The position numbers and the translations under genes are program-made. Source: CAZNVB01 sp964651495 (GTDB lineage: Bacteria > Acidobacteriota > Aminicenantia > Aminicenantales > UBA8522). Taken from it: DNA of 31,885 nt. Where the stretch lies: positions 1-31,885 of the forward strand of contig CAZYWP010000016.1 of the NCBI GenBank assembly GCA_964651495.1. The letters run 5' to 3'. The notes under the pieces are model-generated. The model was not told where the DNA came from. It ran no database searches and saw only the letters and a program-made list of their open reading frames with translations. This document shows, piece by piece, positions 7,773-15,118 of the stretch (the stretch's first letter is position 1; each line of letters starts with the position of its first letter).

Positions 7773-8531
7773 TCAGCCGAACCTTCCCGAGATGTAGTCG
7801 TTGGTCCGCCGGTCGGCGGGCGCCGAGAATATGTTCTTTGTCTCATCGACCTCGACGAGCTCGCCGTTAAGGAAAAAGGCGGTCCGGTCGGCCACCCGGG
7901 CGGCCTGCTTGGTGTTATTGGTGACCAGGATGATCGTGTATTCCGACTTGAGCCCGCGCAAGGTCTCTTCGATCTTCATCGTCGAGATCGGATCGAGGCC
8001 CGAGGTCGGTTCGTCGAGCAGGATGAATTCCGGCTTCAGCGCCAGAATCCGGGCCAGGCAGAGACGCTGCTGCTGGCCGCCCGAGAGCTTGAGGGCGCTC
8101 GAGTCCAGCCGGTCCATTACCTCTTCCCAAAGGGCCGTTTTTTTCAGGCTGTCCGCCACGAGCTCGGCCAGCCGGGTTCGGCTCCTGACGCCCGCCATCC
8201 GGGCGCCGAAGGCCACGTTCTCGAAGATCGTCCGGGGCAGAGGTACCGGCGTCGCGAAAACCATGCCCAGCCTGCGGCGCAGCTCGACGATGCTCGTCCC
8301 AGCGGCATAGATATCCTCGCCGTCCACTTCCAGGAGCCCCTCTTTTCTCGAACCGGGAACCAAGTCGTTGAGCCGGTTCAAGGACCGGAGAAAAGTGGAC
8401 TTTCCGCTTCCGGCCGGGCCGATGATCCCGAAGATTTCGCGTTCCCTGACCTCCAGGCTGATTTTCTGCAGGGCCGCGACGCGGCCGAAGAAAAAGCTGA
8501 AGTCTTGGGTCCGGATTACGTCTTTGGGCAT
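7773..8531 (-). CDS. pstB: Second PstB-type ATPase with altered Q- and H-loops
   Basis: The protein is 252 aa and clearly a PstB paralogue: Walker A GPAGSGKST (38-46), a perfect LSGGQQQR signature (149-156), Walker B Asp173-Glu174, D-loop SGLDPIST. Two usually invariant positions are changed. The Q-loop reads VFATPVPLP, with Ala93 where PstB has Gln, and the switch region reads LVTNN, with Asn205 in place of the H-loop His. In ABC dimers each ATP site uses Walker A, Q and H of one subunit and the signature of the other. This copy therefore pairs its degenerate loops with the degenerate LSGEQ of the other PstB. It is 1 bp from pstA. It is probably half of a heterodimer rather than a dead duplicate, since Walker A, Walker B and signature remain intact. 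Confidence 0.88.
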   Translation of the reverse strand: MPKDVIRTQDFSFFFGRVAALQKISLEVREREIFGIIGPAGSGKSTFLRSLNRLNDLVPGSRKEGLLEVDGEDIYAAGTSIVELRRRLGMVFATPVPLPRTIFENVAFGARMAGVRSRTRLAELVADSLKKTALWEEVMDRLDSSALKLSGGQQQRLCLARILALKPEFILLDEPTSGLDPISTMKIEETLRGLKSEYTIILVTNNTKQAARVADRTAFFLNGELVEVDETKNIFSAPADRRTNDYISGRFG

Positions 8532-8532
8532 A

Positions 8533-9369
8533 TCAGCTATATTTTTTTATGAACCGGTTCATCATCGCATAGGTGACAAGGTTGATGACTAAGATAGCGA
8601 TGATCAGGATGGCCGCCGTCCCGTAGGCGTTGGCCATGGAGATTCCCTCCCTTGCCAGGATGTAGAAATGGACAGACATGGTCCGCGAAGAGGAGAACAG
8701 CGAAGTCGGAAGCCGCAGCGAGCTTCCCGCGGTGAAGATGACGGCAGCCGTCTCGCCGATGCTCCGGCCGACGCTGAGAATGATGCCGGTGGCGATCCCG
8801 GGCAGGGCCGACGGCAGAACCACCCGGGTCACGGTCTGCCACTTGGTGCTGCCGAGCGAGAAACTGACCTCACGGTAAGCGTAGGGCACCGACTTGATGG
8901 CCTCTTCGCTCGTCCGGATGATCGTCGGCAGGATCATGAAGGCCAGGGTCAGGCCGCCGCTGAGAAGCGACCAGCCGAACCCGAGCTTGGTCACAAAAAG
9001 GATGAACCCGAACAGGCCGAAGATGATCGAAGGGATGCCGGCCAGGCATTCCGAGCCGAAGCGGATGATGCGGGTGACCCAGGTCTCCCTCGTGTATTCG
9101 GTCAGATAGATGGCCGAGCCGATCCCCAGAGGAGCCGCGATCAGAATGGCCAGGAGCGTCAGGGCGACCGTGCCGATGATGGTGGAGAAGATCCCGCCGG
9201 CTTTGCCCATTTCCACCGGATTTCTGGCCAGGAAATTAAAGGTGATGGCGGGCAGACCGTTCTTGAGGACGAAAAAGATGATGAAAAAGAGGATCAGGAC
9301 GGTGACTGAAGTCAGCATCCAGAGAGCAACGCTGACCAACCTCTGCTCCGTCCGCGGGTTGACATACAT
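8533..9369 (-). CDS. pstA: Phosphate ABC transporter permease PstA
   Basis: The protein is 278 aa with about six membrane segments. It is one of two permeases forming the phosphate channel. The binding-protein-dependent permease (EAA-loop) region is visible as an SLGSTKWQTVTRVVLPSALPG stretch at about 173-193, followed by the PstA-typical SVGRSIGETAAVIFTAG region. Length and motifs match PstA. It is separated by 1 bp from both pstC and the following pstB, so tight co-translation is likely. Confidence 0.93.
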   Translation of the reverse strand: MYVNPRTEQRLVSVALWMLTSVTVLILFFIIFFVLKNGLPAITFNFLARNPVEMGKAGGIFSTIIGTVALTLLAILIAAPLGIGSAIYLTEYTRETWVTRIIRFGSECLAGIPSIIFGLFGFILFVTKLGFGWSLLSGGLTLAFMILPTIIRTSEEAIKSVPYAYREVSFSLGSTKWQTVTRVVLPSALPGIATGIILSVGRSIGETAAVIFTAGSSLRLPTSLFSSSRTMSVHFYILAREGISMANAYGTAAILIIAILVINLVTYAMMNRFIKKYS

Positions 9370-9370
9370 C

Positions 9371-10228
9371 TCAGGACTTCCTCTTCATCGAAGTCAGGTT
9401 GGCGATAGTGTTGAGGACCATAATGATCACGAACAGGATGACGCCCGTGGCGAAAAGAGCCTCCCTGTGTTCCCCGCTGGCGTAGCCCATCTCGAGAGCG
9501 ATGTTGGACGTGAGCGTGCGGACCGGGGCGAGGAGCGAGCGGGGGATTTCTATGGCATTGCCGGCGATCATGATGACCGCCATGGTCTCTCCGATCGCCC
9601 GGCCCATGCCGAGGATGATACTGGCGATGATGCCCGACCGGGCCGCCGGGACCATGACCATGCGCGTAGTCTGCCAGCGGGTCGCGCCCAGGGCGATCGA
9701 CCCCTCCCGGTAGGTCCGGGGAACGGCCTCCAGCGAATCGATCGAGATGCTGATGATCGTGGGCAGGATCATGATCCCGAGGATGATCGAGGCCGCCAGC
9801 ACCGAGAGTCCCGGGCCTCCCAGCGTTTGCCGGATAAACGGCACCAGGATGACGACGCCGATGAAGCCGTAGACGACCGATGGAATGCCGGCCAGGAGCT
9901 CGATGACCGGCTTGATGATCCGCCTCAGCCGCCTGGGAGAGAATTCGGTCAAGAACACGGCGCAGGCCAGGCCGAAGGGAACGCCGATCACCAGGGCCCC
10001 CAGGGTGACAAAAAGCGACCCGACGATCATCGGCAGCAGACCGAAACTCTTTTCGGTCGGAAACCAATTCAGGTTGAGGAGGAACTTATCAACCCCGTAT
10101 TTGAACATGACCGGGGTGCCCTCGCTGAAGATAAAGACGGTAATGACGAGCAGGATGGACACGGCCGAAAAGGCGATGACGAGCAGCGCGATCCGGATTA
10201 GATTCTCGCTTCTTTCCAGGCGCGTCAT
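9371..10228 (-). CDS. pstC: Phosphate ABC transporter permease PstC
   Basis: The protein is 285 aa with about six membrane segments. The sequence FSEGTPVMFKYGVDKFL after the first membrane helix, the LAGIPSVVYGFIG segment, the ALGATRWQTTRMVMVPAARSG permease loop and the MGRAIGETMAVIMIAGN motif are typical of PstC. It forms the channel with PstA. The start lies 8 bp after the pstS stop, and the gene is followed by pstA with a 1-bp gap. Confidence 0.93.
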   Translation of the reverse strand: MTRLERSENLIRIALLVIAFSAVSILLVITVFIFSEGTPVMFKYGVDKFLLNLNWFPTEKSFGLLPMIVGSLFVTLGALVIGVPFGLACAVFLTEFSPRRLRRIIKPVIELLAGIPSVVYGFIGVVILVPFIRQTLGGPGLSVLAASIILGIMILPTIISISIDSLEAVPRTYREGSIALGATRWQTTRMVMVPAARSGIIASIILGMGRAIGETMAVIMIAGNAIEIPRSLLAPVRTLTSNIALEMGYASGEHREALFATGVILFVIIMVLNTIANLTSMKRKS

Positions 10229-10236
10229 CGTCTTCT

Positions 10237-10725
10237 CTACTCCCGGAGAGCCGGGATCAGACCGTCATGCTTAACCATTTCCTGGGCTTTCCGGGACAGG
10301 ACGAAGTTNNNNNNNNNNNNNNNNNNNNNNNNNNNNNNNNNNNNNNNNNNNNNNNNNNNNNNNNNNNNNNNNNNNNNNNNNNNNNNNNNNNNNNNNNNNN
10401 NNNNNNNNCCGTCCCAGGCGACGACGACTTCGAGCAGGTCTTTCTCCCCGGCCTTCAGCTCCCGCGAGGACATGCCGATGTCCGCCGCTCCAGACCGCGC
10501 GGCCTGGATCCCCGCGCTCGAGCCCCCACCCTGGACGTTGACCACCCGGCCGGGATAGTCTTTCATGTAAATCTCCGCCCAGTGATCGGCGAACGGCTGA
10601 ATGCTGGTTGATCCGGCGACGACGAGTCCCCGCCGGGCGGGGTTGCGGGAACAGCCGGCCTGAAGAAGGGGGAAGAAACAAACGGCCAGAGCCAATGCCT
10701 TAAGAAAACGCCGCTCCTTTCTCAT
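10237..10725 (-). CDS. pstS: Phosphate-binding lipoprotein PstS, interrupted by an assembly gap
   Basis: The N-terminal piece (about 105 aa) has a signal peptide ending LLQAGC, a probable lipoprotein site, then the PstS phosphate-binding signatures VVAGSTSIQPFADHWAE, VQGGGSSAGI and a GAADIGMSSRELK stretch. The C-terminal piece (23 aa, beginning NFVLSRKAQEMVKHDGLIP) matches the usual PstS end. Between them are 100 Ns. PstS proteins of this type are usually around 270 aa, so roughly 100 or more residues are probably missing and the N count is a placeholder, not the true length. The frame happens to stay open across the Ns, which proves nothing. It is the first gene of the pst operon. Confidence 0.88.
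   Translation of the reverse strand: MRKERRFLKALALAVCFFPLLQAGCSRNPARRGLVVAGSTSIQPFADHWAEIYMKDYPGRVVNVQGGGSSAGIQAARSGAADIGMSSRELKAGEKDLLEVVVAWDXXXXXXXXXXXXXXXXXXXXXXXXXXXXXXXXXXNFVLSRKAQEMVKHDGLIPALRE
10309..10408. other. Assembly gap of 100 Ns inside pstS
   Basis: Exactly 100 undetermined bases. The pstS pieces on both sides fit one gene, so the join is probably right, but the true gap is likely longer than 100 bp. Confidence 0.97.
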
Positions 10726-10749
10726 CGCGCCGCTGTCATTCCGGTTGAC

Positions 10750-10778
10750 TTTATACTACAGCCATTTGGTTCTTTCAA
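10750..10778 (-). promoter_or_regulatory. Sigma-70-type promoter for the pst operon
   Basis: On the minus strand TTGAAA (10773..10778) and TATAAA (10750..10755) are separated by 17 bp, each matching five of six consensus bases. It lies 25 bp upstream of the pstS ATG, in the 82-bp gap after the ABC-F gene. The good -35 box suggests basal expression without an activator; I see no convincing Pho-box direct repeat. Confidence 0.6.
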
Positions 10779-10807
10779 GCGGACGAACTCGGCCGGCGAA
10801 CCCGGTT

Positions 10808-12661
10808 TCACTCGCCCGGAGCGGCCGGTCCCTTGTCGAAGCGCGTTTTCTTTTCTTCGTATTCCGCCGTCAGGGCCTCCAGGTCGCCGAAAAGACGGCG
10901 GATATCCTCCTGGAGCCCGTGCATCGTGCGGGAGATCTCCAGGATCTCCGGTCCCTTTTTACCCGGGCCGGGCTCGGCGATGGCTTTATTGAGTTCGTTG
11001 AGCGCGGTCTCTTTGACCACGATTGCAGCTTCGACCGCGGCGATTTTCTTCTCCAGCGGCTTGAGGAGGCGCGACTTCTCCGCCAGCCAGGCCGAGCGGA
11101 GCTTGCGCAGGTCCTTCTGGCTTGCCCCCTCCCTGGACGGTTTTTCCTCGAGGCGCCTGGCGACGGAGGGATCCCTCTCGTCCTGCCAGCCCACTTTCTC
11201 CAGGAACCTCTGATAATCCCCCTCATGGACGAAAATGCCGTCCCCCTGGAAGACGATCAGCCTCGCGGCCAGGGCATGGAGGAACATCTCGTTGTGCGTG
11301 ACCATGACGACTGCGCCGTCGAAGTTGTCAACGGCCGCGAGCAGGGCGTCGCTCGCTTCCATGTCCAGGTGGTTCGTGGGCTCGTCGAGAAGGAGCAGGT
11401 TCACGGGGGAGGAGATGATCTTCCCCAGCACGACGCGGCTCTTCTCGCCTCCGGAAAGGATGGAAATTTTCTTAAGGGCCTCGTCCTGCTCGAACATCAT
11501 CGCCCCGCAGATGAGGCGGGCACGGCCGGGGTCCCCCCCGGGGTCGGCCTGGCGGATCTCCTCGAGCACGGTGTTGGAATCATTCAGCCCAGCGAGGTAA
11601 GACTGCTCGAAATAGCCCACCGCCGCGTTGAGAGGCCGGCTGACTTCGCCCTCCAGGGGCTGGAGGACACCGGCCATCAGCTTGAGCAGGGTCGTCTTGC
11701 CCTTGCCGTTTTTCCCGATGACGCAGACGCGGTCCCCGCTCCCGATGCTGACGGTGAAATCGCGGATCAAAGGCTTCTGCGGCTCATAGGAAAAAGACAG
11801 GTCGCCGACATTCATCAGGTACTTGCCGTGGAACGGCTTGGAGGAGAAGGAAAAATCGAGGGTGGCCATCTTTTCCAGCTTTTCCTTCTTTTCCATCTTG
11901 GCCAGGGTCTTGATCCGCGACTGGACCAGGCCGACCAGCTGGGCCTTGGCCCGGAACTTACTGATGAAGAGTTCGATCTCCTTGCGCTTGCGTTCGTCGT
12001 TCAGGCGCGTCTTTTCGTAGGTTTCTTCGTCTTGGGCGATCTGGGCGTAATATTTCCCGGTATCGCCGATGATTTTCCTTGTCTTTTTGCGGTGAATCCC
12101 CAGGATGTGAGTGACCACCGAATCCATGAAGCTCCGGTCGTGAGTGATGAGCATGAACTCGTGCGGCCAGCCGCGCAAAAAGCGCTCCAGCCAGCGGATG
12201 GAGGTGATATCAAGGTAATTGTTGGGCTCGTCGAGGAGAAGCAGGTCGTGGTCGGCGAGAAGGACTTTGGCCAGGTTGAGCCTGACCTGGTAGCCGCCGG
12301 AGAGCTCGCCGGGCGGGCGGTCGAGGTCACGTCCGTCGAACCCGAGGCCGGCCAGGATCTTTTCCACCTTCCAGGTCTGATTCCGGTCCGGGGGCGGAAG
12401 CCCTTTGGCGGCCTCCCCGAGGATGGTCGGCTCGGTGAAGACGGGTTCCTGCTCAACGTACCCGATGCGGTAGTTCCTGGGAATGGAGATTGTTCCGGAG
12501 TCGGCTGACTCCAGGCCGGCGATGATTCGAAACAGGGTGGTCTTGCCGTGGCCGTTCCGGCCGACCAGGCCGATCCGCTCCTTCCGGTTGATCTTGAAGC
12601 TGATCCCGTCAAACAGGAGCTGCGGGCCGAAACTCTTCTTCAGGTTATCGACGGCGACCAT
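10808..12661 (-). CDS. ABC-F family ATPase (Uup/EttA-like)
   Basis: The protein is 617 aa with two fused ABC domains and no membrane segment. Domain 1 has Walker A GRNGHGKTT (34-42), signature LSGGYQVRL and Walker B LLLLDEPNNYLD. Domain 2 has GKNGKGKTT, LSGGEKSRV and LLLLDEPTNHLD. A charged linker of about 80 residues between them corresponds to the ABC-F P-site tRNA interaction motif. A C-terminal region of about 100 charged residues is probably a coiled coil, as in Uup or YdiF. ABC-F proteins bind ribosomes and rescue or regulate translation, and some give antibiotic resistance; which applies here cannot be told. It starts 18 bp after the S46 peptidase gene and may be cotranscribed with it. 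Confidence 0.9.
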   Translation of the reverse strand: MVAVDNLKKSFGPQLLFDGISFKINRKERIGLVGRNGHGKTTLFRIIAGLESADSGTISIPRNYRIGYVEQEPVFTEPTILGEAAKGLPPPDRNQTWKVEKILAGLGFDGRDLDRPPGELSGGYQVRLNLAKVLLADHDLLLLDEPNNYLDITSIRWLERFLRGWPHEFMLITHDRSFMDSVVTHILGIHRKKTRKIIGDTGKYYAQIAQDEETYEKTRLNDERKRKEIELFISKFRAKAQLVGLVQSRIKTLAKMEKKEKLEKMATLDFSFSSKPFHGKYLMNVGDLSFSYEPQKPLIRDFTVSIGSGDRVCVIGKNGKGKTTLLKLMAGVLQPLEGEVSRPLNAAVGYFEQSYLAGLNDSNTVLEEIRQADPGGDPGRARLICGAMMFEQDEALKKISILSGGEKSRVVLGKIISSPVNLLLLDEPTNHLDMEASDALLAAVDNFDGAVVMVTHNEMFLHALAARLIVFQGDGIFVHEGDYQRFLEKVGWQDERDPSVARRLEEKPSREGASQKDLRKLRSAWLAEKSRLLKPLEKKIAAVEAAIVVKETALNELNKAIAEPGPGKKGPEILEISRTMHGLQEDIRRLFGDLEALTAEYEEKKTRFDKGPAAPGE

Positions 12662-12679
12662 GGCGCTGCTGAATATTCC

Positions 12680-14830
12680 TTATAATCCGAGCTCTTTGAT
12701 GATGTGGCTCGCACCGGAGAACTTGTCGGTCACAAAAAGGACGTAGCGGATATCCACGCTGATCGAGCGCTGGAGCTCGGGAATGATGAAATAATCGCCG
12801 ATGACGCTCTCGTAGGTCATGTCGAAGATGATCCCGACCTGCTCGCCCCGGGCGTTCAGAGTGGGTGAGCCCGAGTTTCCTCCGGTCACGTTAGTGGTGT
12901 TCAGAAAACAGCAGGCCACATCGTCGAGCCGCTCGTCGCGGTAGCGGCCGAAATCCCGGGCTTTGGACAAAGCCTTGAGCTTCTCCGGGACGCGAAAGGG
13001 AAACTCGCCGGACTCTTTATCCATCACCCCTTTAAGCGTGGTCAGCGGCAGATAATGAACCGCATCTCTGGGAGAATATCCTTCGACCGGACCATAGGTG
13101 AACCGGATCGTCCCGTTGGCGTCGGGGGCGAACTTGCCCTCGCTCCGCAGGAGCAGCGCTTCCTCGTAAATTCTCTTGAGCTCGGACCGCTCCTGGCTCA
13201 GGGCTTTGCCCTCCTCGCGCAGGGATTTCATCTCTTTTTCCAGGTCCGCGGCCAGGCTGATGAACGGATCCTGGAGTTGGGACAGCCCGGCCGGCTTAAG
13301 GTTGAGGAGCTCGAGCCTTTTTTCGGGCGTTGTGAGAATCGTTTTTCCGTAGAGCCGGTCGACATATTCCTCGACGGCTATATCCGACTTCTGAGCAGCC
13401 AATCCCCTGAGAGCCGCGGGAATCTGGGAATCGGGACGGCTGAACAGTTTTTTCAACTGATGTTTAAAGAAGGCCCTGTCGGTGGCCAGGTCGTAACCCC
13501 GCTCGGCCAGCTGAATGCTCTGCTTGACGTAGGGGAGATTTCTCTCCTGGTAGGAGGGATCGCGGTCGCCGTCCGGCTTTTGCCTCTCTTCAACCGTCCG
13601 GTAAATAAGATAGGCCTGGGAAAGCAGGGTCGGCCCGCCAAACCCGGTCAGGCTGGAAAGAGAGTCGTTCCGAACCGAGAACTCGGAGTACTTTTTCATA
13701 AATTCGTCGACCCGGGCCAGAATATCTCCATTGCGTTTTTGCCTGGCCGGGTCCTGGCCAACCCAGGCCAGGAATTCTTTTTCCGAGGCTGTTTTCCGGC
13801 CGAAGAGGTCGATTTTGTCCATGCCCTCGATTTTCCCCTGATAATTCTTCAGGGAGTTATAAAGGCCTTTGAGCCGGTCCGCATACTTGATCTCGATGTC
13901 CCGTTTTCCCTGGCCGGCCTTCTCAAAGAAGGCGCTGATGTCTCTGTACTGATCCACCCTTCGAATCAGGGTGTCTCTATCAAACTTGACCTCGGACAGG
14001 GTATAGTTCCGGTAGGTCCGGCCGGGATTGCCGATGACAAAGGTGAAATCGCCCTCTTTCACCCCCTCAAGCGAGATCCTGATCACCGATTTCGGCTGAT
14101 AGGGCACGTTGTCCGGGCTGTAGTCGACGCCCCAACCGTCCTTGGATACATAAGCCCGCAGGAAGGAAAAATCGCAGGTGTGCCTCGGCCACATCCAGTT
14201 GTCCACTTCGCCTCCGAAATTGCCCAGGTCCTGGGGGGGCGCGTATACAAGGCGCACATCCTTGATTCTTTTATACTTGAAAAGATAATACTTGTTCCCG
14301 CTGTATATGGCAGCGACGCTGCAGCGGAGGTCCTTCCCTTCCTTCTCGGCCGCTGCGACGAGCTCTTTTTGGGCTTTTTCGATAGCATAGTAAATTTGAA
14401 GAAAGGTCATCCCCGGCTTGATCTTGCTGAGGATTTCATCCGTCACTTCCTCATAACCCAGGAGAACATCGGCGGTGGATCCCTGGGCCGGGATTTCCTC
14501 CGTCCGGTTGGGAGCAAGAAATCCGTTCTGGATGTAATCTTTCTCCTTGGTCGAGGCCCTTTGGATGGCGCTGAAGGCGACGTGATGATTTGTCAGGATA
14601 AGGCCTTCCTTGGAGACGAACTCGCCCGTGCCGCCGCCGAGGTTGACCACGGCGCTCATCAACCCGGTGCCGTCCGTCTTATAGAGATCGTCCGGGTTCA
14701 TCTGCAGCCCCCGGGCCTTGAGGTTCAAATCTTTCATCTGGTGGGGCATCCACATGCCCTCGTCTGCCTGGCTAAGGAGGGCCAGAGCAAAGACGATGGC
14801 CAGGCTCAATAATTTGCGGACCAATCTCAT
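12680..14830 (-). CDS. S46 family peptidase (DPP7/DPP11-like)
   Basis: The protein is 716 aa, normal for S46, with a Sec signal peptide ending near SQA. It is a periplasmic or surface serine dipeptidyl-peptidase removing dipeptides from peptide N-termini. The catalytic triad is visible: His83 in a LTNHHVAF context, Asp220 in WPRHTCDFSF (family usually HTGDF), Ser653 in TGGNSGSPTLN. The position 18 residues after the Ser, which is Arg in DPP11 (Asp/Glu specific) and Gly in DPP7 (hydrophobic), is Met671 here, so substrate preference cannot be transferred. GGGAG lies seven bases before the ATG. The gene has its own promoter with an overlapping palindrome. Confidence 0.92.
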   Translation of the reverse strand: MRLVRKLLSLAIVFALALLSQADEGMWMPHQMKDLNLKARGLQMNPDDLYKTDGTGLMSAVVNLGGGTGEFVSKEGLILTNHHVAFSAIQRASTKEKDYIQNGFLAPNRTEEIPAQGSTADVLLGYEEVTDEILSKIKPGMTFLQIYYAIEKAQKELVAAAEKEGKDLRCSVAAIYSGNKYYLFKYKRIKDVRLVYAPPQDLGNFGGEVDNWMWPRHTCDFSFLRAYVSKDGWGVDYSPDNVPYQPKSVIRISLEGVKEGDFTFVIGNPGRTYRNYTLSEVKFDRDTLIRRVDQYRDISAFFEKAGQGKRDIEIKYADRLKGLYNSLKNYQGKIEGMDKIDLFGRKTASEKEFLAWVGQDPARQKRNGDILARVDEFMKKYSEFSVRNDSLSSLTGFGGPTLLSQAYLIYRTVEERQKPDGDRDPSYQERNLPYVKQSIQLAERGYDLATDRAFFKHQLKKLFSRPDSQIPAALRGLAAQKSDIAVEEYVDRLYGKTILTTPEKRLELLNLKPAGLSQLQDPFISLAADLEKEMKSLREEGKALSQERSELKRIYEEALLLRSEGKFAPDANGTIRFTYGPVEGYSPRDAVHYLPLTTLKGVMDKESGEFPFRVPEKLKALSKARDFGRYRDERLDDVACCFLNTTNVTGGNSGSPTLNARGEQVGIIFDMTYESVIGDYFIIPELQRSISVDIRYVLFVTDKFSGASHIIKELGL

Positions 14831-14864
14831 CTCGAATCTCCCTTAGAATAGGATTGGGAGGTTT

Positions 14865-14893
14865 ATTCTGCCGTTAACACGGCATGAAGTCAA
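14865..14893 (-). promoter_or_regulatory. S46 gene promoter with an overlapping palindrome
   Basis: On the minus strand TTGACT (14888..14893) and CAGAAT (14865..14870) are 17 bp apart. The palindrome TGCCGT-TAAC-ACGGCA at 14869..14884 fills most of the spacer and touches the -10 box, a place where a repressor would block RNA polymerase. Promoter and operator are inferred from sequence only. Confidence 0.4.
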
Positions 14894-14939
14894 CCTTGCG
14901 GAGACCCGGCTCTATCTTCCAAATTTCAAGATTTCCCGC

Positions 14940-14945
14940 TATAAT
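14940..14945 (+). promoter_or_regulatory. -10 box for tRNA-Pro
   Basis: A perfect TATAAT lies 12 bp before the tRNA. The matching -35 position (TTCCAA, 14917..14922, 17 bp away) is only half consensus. The short leader fits a tRNA promoter. Confidence 0.5.
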
Positions 14946-14957
14946 GAAGGGGCCTCG

Positions 14958-15032
14958 CGGGGAGTAGCGCAGCCTGGTTAGCGCACAGCGTTCGGGACGC
15001 TGGGGTCGGGGGTTCGAATCCCCCCTCCCCGA
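14958..15032 (+). tRNA. tRNA-Pro (anticodon CGG)
   Basis: This is a full cloverleaf. Acceptor CGGGGAG pairs with CTCCCCG, followed by discriminator A. The D arm holds AGCGCAGCCTGGTTAGCGC. The anticodon stem CAGCG/CGCTG encloses the loop TTCGGGA, whose middle bases read CGG (Pro, codon CCG). The T arm has five G and five C around TTCGAAT. The 3' CCA is not encoded and must be added by nucleotidyltransferase. A -10 box is just upstream and a REP-like palindrome 28 bp downstream. Confidence 0.95.
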
Positions 15033-15059
15033 TTTTCCTTCTCCCACCTTCGGAAATCA

Positions 15060-15100
15060 AGGGACACGTTACCGATTTAAGAAAATCAGTACATGTCCCT
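15060..15100. repeat. REP-like imperfect palindrome 1
   Basis: The outer arms AGGGACA and TGTCCCT are perfect. Inside, GT-AC-GATTT on the left mirrors AAATC-GTAC on the right with two mismatches and one bulge, forming a hairpin of about 18 bp. It is preceded by AAATCAA, exactly as at 17401, where a second GGGGACA palindrome occurs. Palindromes with GGGACA ends are typical of REP elements linked to single-domain Y1 (TnpA-REP/RAYT) transposases; no transposase gene is in the window. Confidence 0.6.
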
Positions 15101-15118
15101 GATCTCTAATTCGCAGGG

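Noticed and set aside
7773..8531. Calling the second pstB a pseudogene
   Set aside because: The frame is intact, Walker A, Walker B and signature are perfect, spacing to neighbours is tight, and the changed residues fit an asymmetric dimer.
10237..10725. Reading pstS as a complete 162-aa protein
   Set aside because: The 100 Ns are a placeholder; normal PstS length and the missing middle domain show that sequence is absent.
10745..12508. Long open frame (587 codons) on the plus strand opposite the ABC-F gene
   Set aside because: Antisense shadow of a gene with all ABC-F motifs on the minus strand; composition is repetitive and has no domain signature.
13055..14812. Long open frame (585 codons) on the plus strand opposite the S46 gene
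   Set aside because: It is a shadow frame caused by high-GC codon bias. The minus-strand frame has a complete S46 catalytic triad and signal peptide; the plus frame has no recognisable motif.
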